Below, piece by piece: positions 47,897 through 56,871 of a DNA stretch of 64,000 nt. The DNA lies in contig NZ_JBNFVY010000009.1 of assembly GCF_049943335.1 (NCBI RefSeq), positions 1-64,000 on the forward strand, given 5' to 3'. The translations under genes were made by a program, and so were the position numbers. The notes below the pieces were generated by a model. The model worked only from the letters and a program-made list of their open reading frames with translations. It was not told where the DNA came from and searched no databases. Position 1 is the first letter of the stretch, and each line of letters starts with the position of its first letter. This DNA comes from JBNFVY01 sp049943335. Its GTDB lineage: Bacteria > Pseudomonadota > Alphaproteobacteria > Rhodobacterales > Rhodobacteraceae.

Positions 47897-48964
47897 TCAA
47901 ACCGGTTTTTCCGATCCCGGGATCAAAAGAGACGCATCGCCATAGGAAAAGAAACGATACTGCTGCGCGATGGCATGGGCATAGATCTGTTTGATCCGGT
48001 CATGGCCCATCAGGGCCGACACCAACATCATCAGCGTCGATTTGGGCAGGTGAAAATTCGTCATCAACGCATCGGCCACACGGAATTCGAACCCCGGGCG
48101 AATGAAAATGTCGGTTTCGCCGACCCACGGCGCCACCCCGCCCGCGCCCGCGGCGCTTTCTATCAGGCGCAGCGCGGTGGTGCCCACCGGGATAATGCGC
48201 CCACCGGCCGCCTTGGTGGCATTGATCTGGGCGGCGGCGTCTTCGCTGACCTCGCCCCATTCCGCGTGCATTTTGTGTTCGTCCGGATTGTCGGTCTTGA
48301 CCGGCAAAAAAGTGCCAGCCCCGACATGCAAGGTCACATGGGTTGTCGCTACGCCCATTGCCGCCAAGTCGCCTAGCAGCGCGCTGTCAAAGTGCAGCGA
48401 CGCAGTCGGGGCGGCCACCGCGCCCGGGCGCCGGGCCCAAACGGTCTGATAATCGTCGCGATCCTGCGCATCCGCCGGGCGCTTGGCCGCGATATAGGGC
48501 GGCAGCGGCATCTGCCCGGCCGCATCCAGCGCCGCATCGAACGCCGCGCCCGTCATGTTGAATCGCAAGATCGCTTCACCCTCTTCGCGGCGTACCATCG
48601 TGGCGGCCAGCCCGCCTTCGAACGTGACGATTTCGCCGTCAGCCAGCTTGCGCAGGGGCTTGACCAACGCGCGCCATTCCGCACCCCCGGGCATTGGATC
48701 AATCAGCGTCACTTCGATCCGGGCACTGACCTGACCCTGGGCGCTGTCGCGGGTCCGGGTGCCGAACAGGCGCGCAGGCAATACCCGCGTGTCGTTCAGC
48801 ACCAATCGATCGCCAGGGGACAGGAATTGCCCCAGGTCGTGAACCTGCGCATCGGTCATCTTGTCCGGTGTGGCAACCAGAAGGCGCGCCGCGCTGCGCG
48901 GGCGCGCGGGCCGGGTCGCGATCAGGTCCTCGGGCAGATCGAAATCGAAATCGGAAAGCTTCAT
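47897..48964 (-). CDS. queA: S-adenosylmethionine:tRNA ribosyltransferase-isomerase
   Basis: A 355-residue enzyme of queuosine synthesis; it transfers the ribosyl part of SAM to preQ1 at the tRNA wobble position. Marks are MKLSDFDFDLPEDLIATRPA, RLVLNDTRVLPARLFGTR, LHVGAGTFLPVKTDN and NFHLPKSTLMMLVSALMG. The ATG at 48964 is chosen by family N-terminus; the frame is open further but has no similarity. It lies one base after the stop of the AsmA-like gene, so it probably belongs to one transcript with it and the MFS gene. Confidence 0.96.
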   Translation of the reverse strand: MKLSDFDFDLPEDLIATRPARPRSAARLLVATPDKMTDAQVHDLGQFLSPGDRLVLNDTRVLPARLFGTRTRDSAQGQVSARIEVTLIDPMPGGAEWRALVKPLRKLADGEIVTFEGGLAATMVRREEGEAILRFNMTGAAFDAALDAAGQMPLPPYIAAKRPADAQDRDDYQTVWARRPGAVAAPTASLHFDSALLGDLAAMGVATTHVTLHVGAGTFLPVKTDNPDEHKMHAEWGEVSEDAAAQINATKAAGGRIIPVGTTALRLIESAAGAGGVAPWVGETDIFIRPGFEFRVADALMTNFHLPKSTLMMLVSALMGHDRIKQIYAHAIAQQYRFFSYGDASLLIPGSEKPV

Positions 48965-48965
48965 C

Positions 48966-51900
48966 TCACTCGCTCGGCAATTTTGGCGGTGCGCGCCGGA
49001 AGATGTCGCGGATACCGCCCGGAGTGAGAATGGACAAGGGGTTGACCGTGGTGCGCGGGGTCTCTGCCGGCCCCTGCATGCGAAAACTGAAGCCAAACAG
49101 CCCCTCGCGGTTGCGCGAAATGACCTGTCCGATGGCGTTCAGGAAATAGACGGGCGATAGCACCCCGCGCATGTCCACTTCATGGGCTTTCAGGTCATAG
49201 TATCCGTCCAGCGACACCCCCAGCGACGGGCCGATCGCCGAAGATTTCGTCAACGTCACCTTGTCCGGGTCAAGGCGGAAGCGGGCCTCGACGTCCGTGA
49301 AGCGAATGCCCGGACCCGACAGTTGCTCGAGCAGGCCAACGATAGACAGGGCAGACAGCACTTCGGCCACGGGCGAAGCGCCAACGATCTTGGTATCCTT
49401 GATCGACAGACGGCCATCGTAGACCCGCGGCGCAATCGGGGTCAGTGTCAGGTCCAGCGCCCCGCCGCGCGCACTGCGAAACACCCCCGCGTCCCGCATC
49501 ACGTCGCCCCCTTGCTTGCTGCGGATCCGCACAACAGGGCCCGCGCGGGATGGCGCCAGGGCGCCGGAAATAGCCGCCCCGCCGTTCACGCGCGCCGTAA
49601 AATCGCCGTTGAAACCGCCTTTCTGCGAAAACTTCCCCTGGAAATTGCGCAGCGTGATCCCGTCGGAAACGATCACGCGGTCGAGCACGGCCGTGATCGG
49701 ACCGCTCATGGTGGCGCCGCTTTCGCTGCCCGGTCCGCTTCCCAGTCCGCTGCTCAGTCCGCTACCAGGCACACGGCGCAGGTCCAGCCGCCCCCCGGTC
49801 AGTTCGATCTGGGGCGGCGCGCCGCGCCCCTGCCCGATCAGCCCGACCGGCGCCTCTAACCACGTGCCCAGTTTGACACGGTCGAACCGGGCTTCGGCCA
49901 GACCGCCATCGGCACCGATCAACACCCGCCCGCCGGTGGCCGAAAGCCCCGCCGCCGTCAGCTCCAGCGTCGAAATGTCGGGCCGTTCACCCAGCTGCCC
50001 CGCCACCGTCAGCGAACCGGTGGCAGCGCGCGGTTTGTTCCAACCCAGGGCCGACAGGCGCAACCCGAGCGCATTCAGATCAGATTTGAGTTCAAAGTCC
50101 GGCGCTGCGTCGGGGCGCAGCGTCAATGTGAACTGGCCGCGACCTTCGCCATCGACCGACCCCTTGGGCAGGTCAATTCCGAACTCATCCAGTAACGCCT
50201 GGTTCAAACGCGCAACGCCCGTCACGGTTGACCCTTGCGCGCCGGGGCCAAGCTGGCGGAGCCAGCTGCCTTCGCCCGCCGCCTGGCCAATCCGCGCCGC
50301 GCCGGCAATTTCAACCGCCTCGGGCGATGCGGTCAGGTGCAAAAGATCCGAAGAAAACTGGCGCGGCGCAACCAGCTGATCAGAGGTGGCATCTTCGATG
50401 GTTCCCGCAACCTCGTACGCGACCTCGCTCAGCGGCAGACCCTTGCGCACCGGCAGGGAAATCTGCGCCCGCATGCGCGCGGTCCCTTGCACGGCCCCAG
50501 GGGTCAGATCTCCGGATTGCAGAATATTGAATGGCGGCAAATCCAGGATCGCCAGCGAGGCTTGCGCGCTGGCATTGGTGAGCAGGTCGATCTGCATCCG
50601 GGCCGGTCGCTGGGTGATATCGGCGATACGCAAAACGCTTCCCGCGACATCGATATCGCCCCCTTCCGGGGCCGACACCACGCCTTGTTCAACCACAAGG
50701 GTAAAGGCGTTGTTTTCGATGCTGCCATAGCCAGCGCCCCCAGTGACCGGTGGCAAGGTCTTGAGAAAGCGCACCTGCGCATCGGCCATGTTCCAGCCCA
50801 GATCCACACGCGGCGCGGCGCCGGGCGCGACGCGGATCGCGGCCGTCGCGGTACTCATCGTTCCGGCCTGCACGTTGTCGGCCACCCACGCGCGGGTCTT
50901 GGCCAGTGTTTGCTTGGGCCACATGTTCAGAACCGTCTTCAGATCGGCGCGCTGCGATGTCAGATCGGCGGCCAATGTCCACCCGTCCGGCCCGGCTGCG
51001 ACATGACCCCGGCCATGGACCGTCGCTTCGTCGCGACGCAGCATCAACTGTCCCACCTCGATCGAAAACGGATCGAGCCGCAAGCGCAGATCAACCGCAC
51101 CGCTGTCTGCCGTCACAGCGTCGGCCGCGACCAGGCCCGGTTCGGCCCGGATGTCGGCCAGAACAAACTGCCCAACGAAAGCGCGCGGCCATCCATCGGA
51201 AAATTCGCGCAGAAACGCGTGCCCATGCGCGCGAATACGCGCGGCTTCGGTCCGTGCGGACAATTCGGAAAATTCGAGCCGTTCATTAACCGGGTCATAG
51301 GTGAAATAGGCGCGCCCGGCCTCGAACCCGACCCCGGCCAGATCTGGCGTCGGTTGCAACGCCCCCTTGCCGATTTCCAGCGTCCCGGTAAAGGCGCCGA
51401 GGTTGCCGTCGCTGTCGGTCCTGCCACGCAGTGCGCCGGAAATCGGGGCATCCAGCACCGACAGGAACGCCAGGGCAGGCGTTTGCAGGGCAATATCGGC
51501 GGCCGCGGCATTCTGGAACCGCGCACCGAATGTCACTTCCGGCCCACCCTTGGTCTTGGTGAAGTTGATCTGTGTGGTCGCCAGTTCCTCGGTGCCGTTA
51601 AAGACCTCGAAACTGGTCGACAATTCGATCTTGTCGGCATCGTGGGTCAAGGTCATCCGCCCGCCCGTCACCTGCCACAGGCGCCGGGTCCGTGCATCTT
51701 CCAGCGTGATGGTCAGATCGCTGACGGTGACGCCGCGAACCGACGCCAGCGGCGGGCGCGAAAAGCCCGTGTCGATTTCGTTCAGCGCAGTGACGATTGT
51801 GCCGGTCGTGGGGCCTCGCCCGCCGCCGAATGACAGGTCAAATTGCCCGTCCGCACGGCGCCGGATGGTCACTTGTGCGCCCGACAAGCGCAGCGTCTCA

Positions 51901-52346
51901 GGGGCCAGGCGCCGGTCCCACAATGCGGCCACGGACAGCTCTGCCCCTGCATCATTCAGGGCCGCAACCATCGCCCCCCCGGCATCGAAGACCAGCACAT
52001 CGCGCAAATGGATGCGCGGCACACCGCTGTCGTCGACCATGACATCGATCTGCCCCAGCCGAACGGATCCGGCCTCTTGTATTGATGTATTGATCCGCGT
52101 CTGAACCCGGTCCGTCACCCAATCGGGGGCCACGATGGCCCGGCCCTGCAAGAACAGTGACAGCCCCACCAAAAGCAGCACAAGAGCGGCCAACACGCCG
52201 AAAATTCCGATGATCACCTTGCGCCAAATTCGGCGGGGCGGCTGGGGGGCGGTGTCCGGTGGTTTGGGCGGCAAGGGCGGCAACCCCGCATGCGGGGTCC
52301 CAAGGCCGTTGGCCCCGGTGTCTTGCTGGCCACTTTCTGACGACAT
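48966..52346 (-). CDS. AsmA/YhdP-like (DUF3971) membrane-anchored protein
   Basis: An 1126-residue protein: a short Pro-rich cytoplasmic lead, one membrane helix (about 44-66, IIGIFGVLAALVLLLVGLSL), then a very long periplasmic repeat-rich beta region, ending with AsmA-type segments (VLSALSIVGLLEQLSGPGIR, LGVSLDGYYDLKAHEVDMRG and YFLNAIGQVISRNREGLFGF). The last block is the classic AsmA/YhdP C-terminus. These proteins are bridge-like lipid carriers between inner and outer membrane. A Ser/Gly linker (GSGLSSGLGSGPGSESG) stands near residue 865. Divergent from bcp; just ahead of queA. Confidence 0.9.
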   Translation of the reverse strand: MSSESGQQDTGANGLGTPHAGLPPLPPKPPDTAPQPPRRIWRKVIIGIFGVLAALVLLLVGLSLFLQGRAIVAPDWVTDRVQTRINTSIQEAGSVRLGQIDVMVDDSGVPRIHLRDVLVFDAGGAMVAALNDAGAELSVAALWDRRLAPETLRLSGAQVTIRRRADGQFDLSFGGGRGPTTGTIVTALNEIDTGFSRPPLASVRGVTVSDLTITLEDARTRRLWQVTGGRMTLTHDADKIELSTSFEVFNGTEELATTQINFTKTKGGPEVTFGARFQNAAAADIALQTPALAFLSVLDAPISGALRGRTDSDGNLGAFTGTLEIGKGALQPTPDLAGVGFEAGRAYFTYDPVNERLEFSELSARTEAARIRAHGHAFLREFSDGWPRAFVGQFVLADIRAEPGLVAADAVTADSGAVDLRLRLDPFSIEVGQLMLRRDEATVHGRGHVAAGPDGWTLAADLTSQRADLKTVLNMWPKQTLAKTRAWVADNVQAGTMSTATAAIRVAPGAAPRVDLGWNMADAQVRFLKTLPPVTGGAGYGSIENNAFTLVVEQGVVSAPEGGDIDVAGSVLRIADITQRPARMQIDLLTNASAQASLAILDLPPFNILQSGDLTPGAVQGTARMRAQISLPVRKGLPLSEVAYEVAGTIEDATSDQLVAPRQFSSDLLHLTASPEAVEIAGAARIGQAAGEGSWLRQLGPGAQGSTVTGVARLNQALLDEFGIDLPKGSVDGEGRGQFTLTLRPDAAPDFELKSDLNALGLRLSALGWNKPRAATGSLTVAGQLGERPDISTLELTAAGLSATGGRVLIGADGGLAEARFDRVKLGTWLEAPVGLIGQGRGAPPQIELTGGRLDLRRVPGSGLSSGLGSGPGSESGATMSGPITAVLDRVIVSDGITLRNFQGKFSQKGGFNGDFTARVNGGAAISGALAPSRAGPVVRIRSKQGGDVMRDAGVFRSARGGALDLTLTPIAPRVYDGRLSIKDTKIVGASPVAEVLSALSIVGLLEQLSGPGIRFTDVEARFRLDPDKVTLTKSSAIGPSLGVSLDGYYDLKAHEVDMRGVLSPVYFLNAIGQVISRNREGLFGFSFRMQGPAETPRTTVNPLSILTPGGIRDIFRRAPPKLPSE

Positions 52347-52429
52347 GCCCGACCGTTCGTTTGATCTTTATTTCGGATGGTTTTGCCCTAAAACAGGGGC
52401 TGACACCAGAGCCAGAAGGATCCCTTGCC

Positions 52430-52909
52430 ATGACAAACGCGCTCTTGCCCGAAGGCAGCGACGCCCCAGCTTTCGAACTGCCCCGTGACGGCGGCGGCGC
52501 GGTCAGCCTGTCGTCCCTGTCGGGGCAATACGTCGTGCTCTATTTCTATCCGCGCGACGACACGCCCGGCTGCACCACGCAAGCGCTGGATTTCACGTCA
52601 CGCGCCGATGCGTTTGCTGCGCTCAATGCCGTGGTTCTTGGCGTGTCGAAGGACAGCGTGCAAAAGCACGAAAAATTCGCCGCAAAACACGGGCTGACCG
52701 TCGCCCTATTGTCGGATCACGACAGTGATACGTGCGAAACCTATGGCGTCTTCGGGGAAAAGAAGATGTACGGAAAGACCTTTATGGGGATCACGCGCAC
52801 GACCTATCTGATTGGCCCTGATGGAAAAATCCTGCGTGTCTGGCCCAAGGTCAAGGTCGAGGGTCACGCCGAGGACGTCCTGTCAGCCATCCGCGAGCAT
52901 TGCGCATGA
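52430..52909 (+). CDS. bcp: Peroxiredoxin (Bcp/PrxQ type)
   Basis: A 159-residue thiol peroxidase. The peroxidatic cysteine is Cys48 in DDTPGCTTQALDF. The E. coli-type resolving cysteine five residues later is absent (Leu53); a second cysteine, Cys102, is in SDTCETYGVFGEK. It therefore may work as a one-cysteine enzyme or with another partner. It reduces peroxides in the cytoplasm. The ATG at 52430 has AAGGA nine bases before it. The next gene starts four bases inside its stop (ATGA). Confidence 0.93.
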   Translation: MTNALLPEGSDAPAFELPRDGGGAVSLSSLSGQYVVLYFYPRDDTPGCTTQALDFTSRADAFAALNAVVLGVSKDSVQKHEKFAAKHGLTVALLSDHDSDTCETYGVFGEKKMYGKTFMGITRTTYLIGPDGKILRVWPKVKVEGHAEDVLSAIREHCA

Positions 52910-53721
52910 GCCGGACCCTGACCCAAATGGCCTGCGAAGTTCTGACCACTGCAGGCGGGCGCGAAAAGGCGGCGCTCAGCCGGCGTCACGCTGCCGACTG
53001 GTTCGCCGCGCGCGCCAGCGATACGCCGATCGCAATCGGAACGGCGAACCCGCCGCTGCGCCCCGCCCGGCCCGACAAGCCCGAACTGTTGGACCCGCGT
53101 GATGTACCGCGCCGCAAACCAGGCAGCCCCGAGGGCAGGCAAGCGATTTTGCACGCAGTTGCCCATATCGAACTGAATGCGGTCGACCTGCATTGGGATA
53201 TCATCGCCCGGTTTGGTCATGTCCCGATGCCACTGGGATTTTACGACGACTGGGTCAAGGCCGCCGATGAAGAGTCAAAACATTTCAATCTTGTATCGGA
53301 CGCTCTTGAAGCGAACGGATCGTATTACGGTGCGTTGGCAGCGCACGCCGGCATGTGGCGCGCGGCCGAAGACACGATCGACGATCTGATGGGCCGGCTG
53401 GCCGTGGTGCCGATGGTGCTGGAAGCGCGCGGGTTGGATGTCACCCCCGGGATGATCAAGATCTTCCAGAACGCCAAAGACGCCCAAACCGTTGACGCGC
53501 TGAAAGTCATCTACGGCGAAGAGGTCGGGCATGTGGCCTATGGCAGCAAGTGGTTCCACTTTTTGTGCGGGCGCGACAATCTGGATCCCAAGGATGTCTT
53601 TCACGCCTTGGTGCGAAAGTATTTCCACGGCGCGCTCAAGCCGCCTTTCAACGATGAAAAACGGGCCGAAGCGGGGCTGCCGCCGGATTTCTACTGGCCG
53701 CTGGCGGACGCGGCGCACTAG
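52906..53721 (+). CDS. DUF455 ferritin-like protein
   Basis: A 271-residue helical protein. Metal-ligand-like residues are in LHAVAHIELNAVDLHWDI, KAADEESKHFNLVSDALE and the EEVGHVAYGSKWF helix, a diiron/ferritin-like arrangement; GRLAVVPMVLEARGLDVTPG is a family mark. The biochemical role is not settled. It overlaps bcp by four bases and is co-translated, a redox pairing that suggests a stress or iron role. Start chosen for the ATGA overlap. Confidence 0.93.
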   Translation: MSRTLTQMACEVLTTAGGREKAALSRRHAADWFAARASDTPIAIGTANPPLRPARPDKPELLDPRDVPRRKPGSPEGRQAILHAVAHIELNAVDLHWDIIARFGHVPMPLGFYDDWVKAADEESKHFNLVSDALEANGSYYGALAAHAGMWRAAEDTIDDLMGRLAVVPMVLEARGLDVTPGMIKIFQNAKDAQTVDALKVIYGEEVGHVAYGSKWFHFLCGRDNLDPKDVFHALVRKYFHGALKPPFNDEKRAEAGLPPDFYWPLADAAH

Positions 53722-53988
53722 GCCTGCGACACCCAAAAACGATCCAAAAATCGCGCGGCGCAGGCCCTATTGCCGCCACAGTGTTGCTGATGGCGCCGAT
53801 GCGGGCCTTTTCAGTCGGCAAGAATTCGCCAGTTTTCGGGTCGATCCATCCCACACATGCGTTTCAGGGGCAAAATCGTTGCCACCTGGGGCCCGGGCAG
53901 TTATCCACATCAGGAACATGCTCGGGTGTGGGGGTCCTCAGTCAAAAATGACGAGTTGACCGAGCGAAGGCAGAATTGGGACGACAGG
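53722..53988. other. Promoter gap before the M23 peptidase gene
   Basis: About 267 bp without a recognised gene. The frame of the downstream peptidase is open through part of it. No operator recognised. Confidence 0.35.
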
Positions 53989-55302
53989 ATGAATCAGGTA
54001 GCTCACAAGCTCAACCGACTTCTCGAACGCAGGTTTCCAGAACGCCGGGTTTTCCTCCGATCTGACACCGACACCCGCTTTATCCACTTGACGCCTTCGG
54101 CGCAGTTCGTCGGCTTTTCTGGATCGGCATTGCTGGTCGGCTGGGCCATCGTCGCAACTGCGATCATTGCCATGGATGCCGTCGGCAGTGGCAGCATCCG
54201 CGAACAGGCCGCCCGCGAACAGGCCCTTTATGAAACACGGATCAACGCGTTGGCGGGCGAACGCGACACCCGCGCCAACGAAGCTTTTCAGGCCCAGGAA
54301 CGGTTCGCCGCCGCGCTCAAACAGGTTTCACAGATGCAGACTGCGCTGCTGAAATCCGAAGAACGGCGCCGCGAACTTGAGCGTGGCATCGAAGTGGTTC
54401 ACGCCACGCTGTCGGAAAGCATGTCGCACCGCGCCGCGTTGGAAACCCAGGTGGCCACGCTTGAAGGGGAAATCGCAGGCGCCGCCGATACCACCAACCG
54501 GATGGCGTCTCTCGACACTTACACCACGCTGGACGTGTTGACCGAAGCGTTGACCACCACCGCCGCCGAGCGCGACATGTTGGCCCTGGCCGCGCAAGAG
54601 GCAGAAAAGATCGCCGAAAATCTTGATCTGGAACGTCGCCTGCTGGAAGAAAAGAACGACCGCATTTTCAGCCAGCTTGAAGACGCCGTCGCAGTGTCGA
54701 TGGAGCCGCTGGACAAGATGTTCAGAAACGCCGGCCTGCAGCCCGATCATATTCTGGACACGGTCCGCCGTGGGTATTCAGGTCAGGGTGGCCCGCTGAC
54801 GCCGATCACATTTTCCACCAAGGGTCGCGAACCCGACTCCGACAGCCTGCGCGCCAATGGCATCCTGAACCAGATGGATCGCCTGAATGTCTACCGCATC
54901 GCCGCGCAGAAAGTTCCGTTCGGCATGCCGCTGAAATCCAGTTTCCGTTACACCTCGGGGTTTGGTCCACGCTGGGGGCGGATGCATGAAGGCACCGATT
55001 TCGCCGCCGCCTACGGCACCCCCATCTACGCAACCGCTGACGGCGTGGTCATCAAGGCCGGTTGGAGTTCGGGATACGGACGTCTGGTGAAGATCCAGCA
55101 TGAGTTCGGGATCGAAACCCGCTATGCGCATCAGGCAAAAATCCTGGTGAAAGAGGGACAAAGGGTCTCGCGCGGGCAGCAAATCGGTGCTATGGGGAAT
55201 TCCGGCCGTTCGACAGGCACGCACTTGCACTATGAAGTGCGCGTCGGTGGCAAGGCCGTGAATCCGATGACCTATATCAAGGCAGCCAAAGATGTTTTCT
55301 AA
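53989..55302 (+). CDS. M23 family metallopeptidase with coiled coil
   Basis: A protein of about 437 residues with one N-terminal membrane helix (about 43-64), a long periplasmic coiled coil (about 70-290, rich in Ala, Glu, Arg), then the LytM/M23 domain (about 320-430). Zinc ligands are His and Asp in RMHEGTDFAA and the paired His in THLHYEVRVGG. It cuts or regulates peptidoglycan crosslinks. The bactofilin gene begins eleven bases before its stop codon, so the two are coupled. Bactofilins recruit M23 enzymes to shape cells in other bacteria. The start at 53989 has only a weak ribosome site; upstream in-frame GTG is possible. Confidence 0.9.
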   Translation: MNQVAHKLNRLLERRFPERRVFLRSDTDTRFIHLTPSAQFVGFSGSALLVGWAIVATAIIAMDAVGSGSIREQAAREQALYETRINALAGERDTRANEAFQAQERFAAALKQVSQMQTALLKSEERRRELERGIEVVHATLSESMSHRAALETQVATLEGEIAGAADTTNRMASLDTYTTLDVLTEALTTTAAERDMLALAAQEAEKIAENLDLERRLLEEKNDRIFSQLEDAVAVSMEPLDKMFRNAGLQPDHILDTVRRGYSGQGGPLTPITFSTKGREPDSDSLRANGILNQMDRLNVYRIAAQKVPFGMPLKSSFRYTSGFGPRWGRMHEGTDFAAAYGTPIYATADGVVIKAGWSSGYGRLVKIQHEFGIETRYAHQAKILVKEGQRVSRGQQIGAMGNSGRSTGTHLHYEVRVGGKAVNPMTYIKAAKDVF

Positions 55303-55801
55303 GAGTAGGATCAACGAGCCCGGTCCGAAGGCCGATGAAACCGCCAAGGACAGCGGCGCACACTCCGCTGGCAAGACACCGAAAAGCGAGAGCAGCGTTC
55401 CGATGAGCACCGCCCCCAAGACCAAGGCGCCCGCGTCGGTGCTATCGACGGACCTGACGGTGGTCGGGAACCTCAAATCCACCGGCGATATTCAGATCGA
55501 AGGCACCGTCGAAGGCGACATTCGTGCCCATCTGCTGACGGTCGGCGAAACCGCAACCGTGCGCGGTGAAGTCGTGGCCGACGATGTCGTGGTGAACGGG
55601 CGCGTAATCGGCCGGGTGCGTGGCCTCAAGGTGCGCCTGACGTCGACCGCCCGCGTCGAAGGCGATATCATTCACAAGACCATCGCGATTGAAAGCGGTG
55701 CGCATTTCGAAGGTTCGGTTCAGCGGCAAGAAGACCCGCTGGCCCAAGGGGCAAAAGGCGGGGCGCAGCCCCCGAAGCCGTCCGAGCCACCAAAGGCCTG
55801 A
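55292..55801 (+). CDS. Bactofilin (polymer-forming cytoskeletal protein)
   Basis: A 169-residue protein. A flexible N-terminus (about 1-50, Ser/Lys/Pro) leads to the bactofilin beta-helix (about 50-145): VLSTDLTVVGNLKSTGDIQI, EGTVEGDIRAHLLTVGETAT, VRGEVVADDVVVNGRVIGRV and RLTSTARVEGDIIHKTIAIE repeat the glycine-strand pattern. It ends with a Pro/Gln/Lys tail. Bactofilins polymerise without nucleotide into membrane-associated filaments. It is coupled to the M23 peptidase gene upstream and ends in a clear terminator. Confidence 0.93.
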   Translation: MFSKSRINEPGPKADETAKDSGAHSAGKTPKSESSVPMSTAPKTKAPASVLSTDLTVVGNLKSTGDIQIEGTVEGDIRAHLLTVGETATVRGEVVADDVVVNGRVIGRVRGLKVRLTSTARVEGDIIHKTIAIESGAHFEGSVQRQEDPLAQGAKGGAQPPKPSEPPKA

Positions 55802-55821
55802 GCTGAATGAAGTAAACGACG

Positions 55822-55850
55822 AGGCGGGTGTTTCAGCCCGCCTTTTTCTT
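55822..55850 (+). terminator. Rho-independent terminator after bactofilin
   Basis: AGGCGGG (55822-55828) pairs with CCCGCCT (55837-55843), and TTTTTCTTT follows. Confidence 0.88.
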
Positions 55851-55868
55851 TGCCTGAACGGGATTGAT

Positions 55869-56871
55869 GTGCTGCTGATCATTCTTCGTATCGCCGCGGT
55901 CAGTTTGGTCATCATGGCGCTTATCGCGATCGGACTGATCCTGTCGCAACCTGCCCGGCCTGTGAACCCCGCATCACCATCGCTGGATTTTGGCGCCATG
56001 CACAAAGCGCGCGGTGACGCGTCGCCCACTGTGCAAGCACCGGACCACAGCTATACCGCGCGCGACGGCAGTACCCTGCCCTATCGCTGGTTTCCGACCG
56101 ACAACCCCGCCGCGCCCACGCTGATCCTGTTGCACGGATCGGCTTGGCATTCAGCGCAGTTCATCGCGTTGGCGACGAGACTGGCGCAGGACGGCTCTGC
56201 CAATGTCGCCGCGCCGGATTTGCGCGGAGATGGGTTTGATCCCAAGCGGCGCGGCGACGTGGATCACCTGGGTCAATTGGAAGAAGATATCGCCGATCTG
56301 ATCGCACATCTGGCCCCAAAGGGCCCGGTGATCCTGGGCGGGCATAGTTCGGGCGGCGGTCTGGCCGTGCGGTTTGCTGGCGGTCCGTTTGGCCATCTGG
56401 CGAACGGGTTTGTTTTGATTGCCCCTTTTCTCAAGTACAACGCCCCGACACAGCGCCCCAATTCCGGCGGGTGGGCCCAGCCACTGACGCGGCGTCTGAT
56501 CGGGGCTGGCCATGCTGAACGCGGCCCACATCCGCGCGCTGAACGGCCTGACCGTGATCCAGTTTGCCATCCCTCAAGCCGAACGCACCAAACCGCTTGG
56601 GGCGACGTTTACCGACGCCTACAGCTACCGGCTGAACGCTTCATACGCGCCGCGCAGCGACTACAAGGGCGATCTGGCGGCGATGACCCAGCCGTTTCTT
56701 TTGGTCGCAGGGGACGCAGACGAAGCGTTTTATTCCGGCAAGTACGAATCCGTAATTTCAGAGCAGACGGGCGCAGGGTGCTACAGAATTCTGCCCGGCA
56801 TTGGCCATCTGGACATCGTCGACAATGCCAGCGCGTTTCGCGAAATCAGTACCTTTATCCAGGGCTTGTGA
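55869..56871 (+). pseudogene. Alpha/beta hydrolase interrupted by a one-base frameshift
   Basis: The first part (from a GTG at 55869, GGGA upstream) encodes a membrane helix and the hydrolase core: LILLHGSAWHSAQFIALATR, the oxyanion region, APDLRGDGFDP and the nucleophile elbow ILGGHSSGGGLAVRFAGG. Around 56502-56505 the run GGGG shifts the frame; the rest (lid region, LLVAGDADEAFYSGKYESVI with the acid, ILPGIGHLDIVDNASAF with the histidine) continues in the +1 frame to 56871. Removing one G restores R-L-I-G-L-A-M-L-N-A. Everything else is intact, so it is either a recent mutation or a sequencing error in a homopolymer. Stop lies immediately beside the opposite gene's stop. Confidence 0.8.

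Noticed and set aside
48965..49096. Longer N-terminal extension of queA
   Set aside because: It overlaps the AsmA-like gene and lacks similarity; the family N-terminus starts at 48964.
56480..56530. Programmed frameshifting in the alpha/beta hydrolase
   Set aside because: There is no slippery heptamer, stop signal or stimulatory structure that I can see; a plain extra G in a homopolymer explains it.
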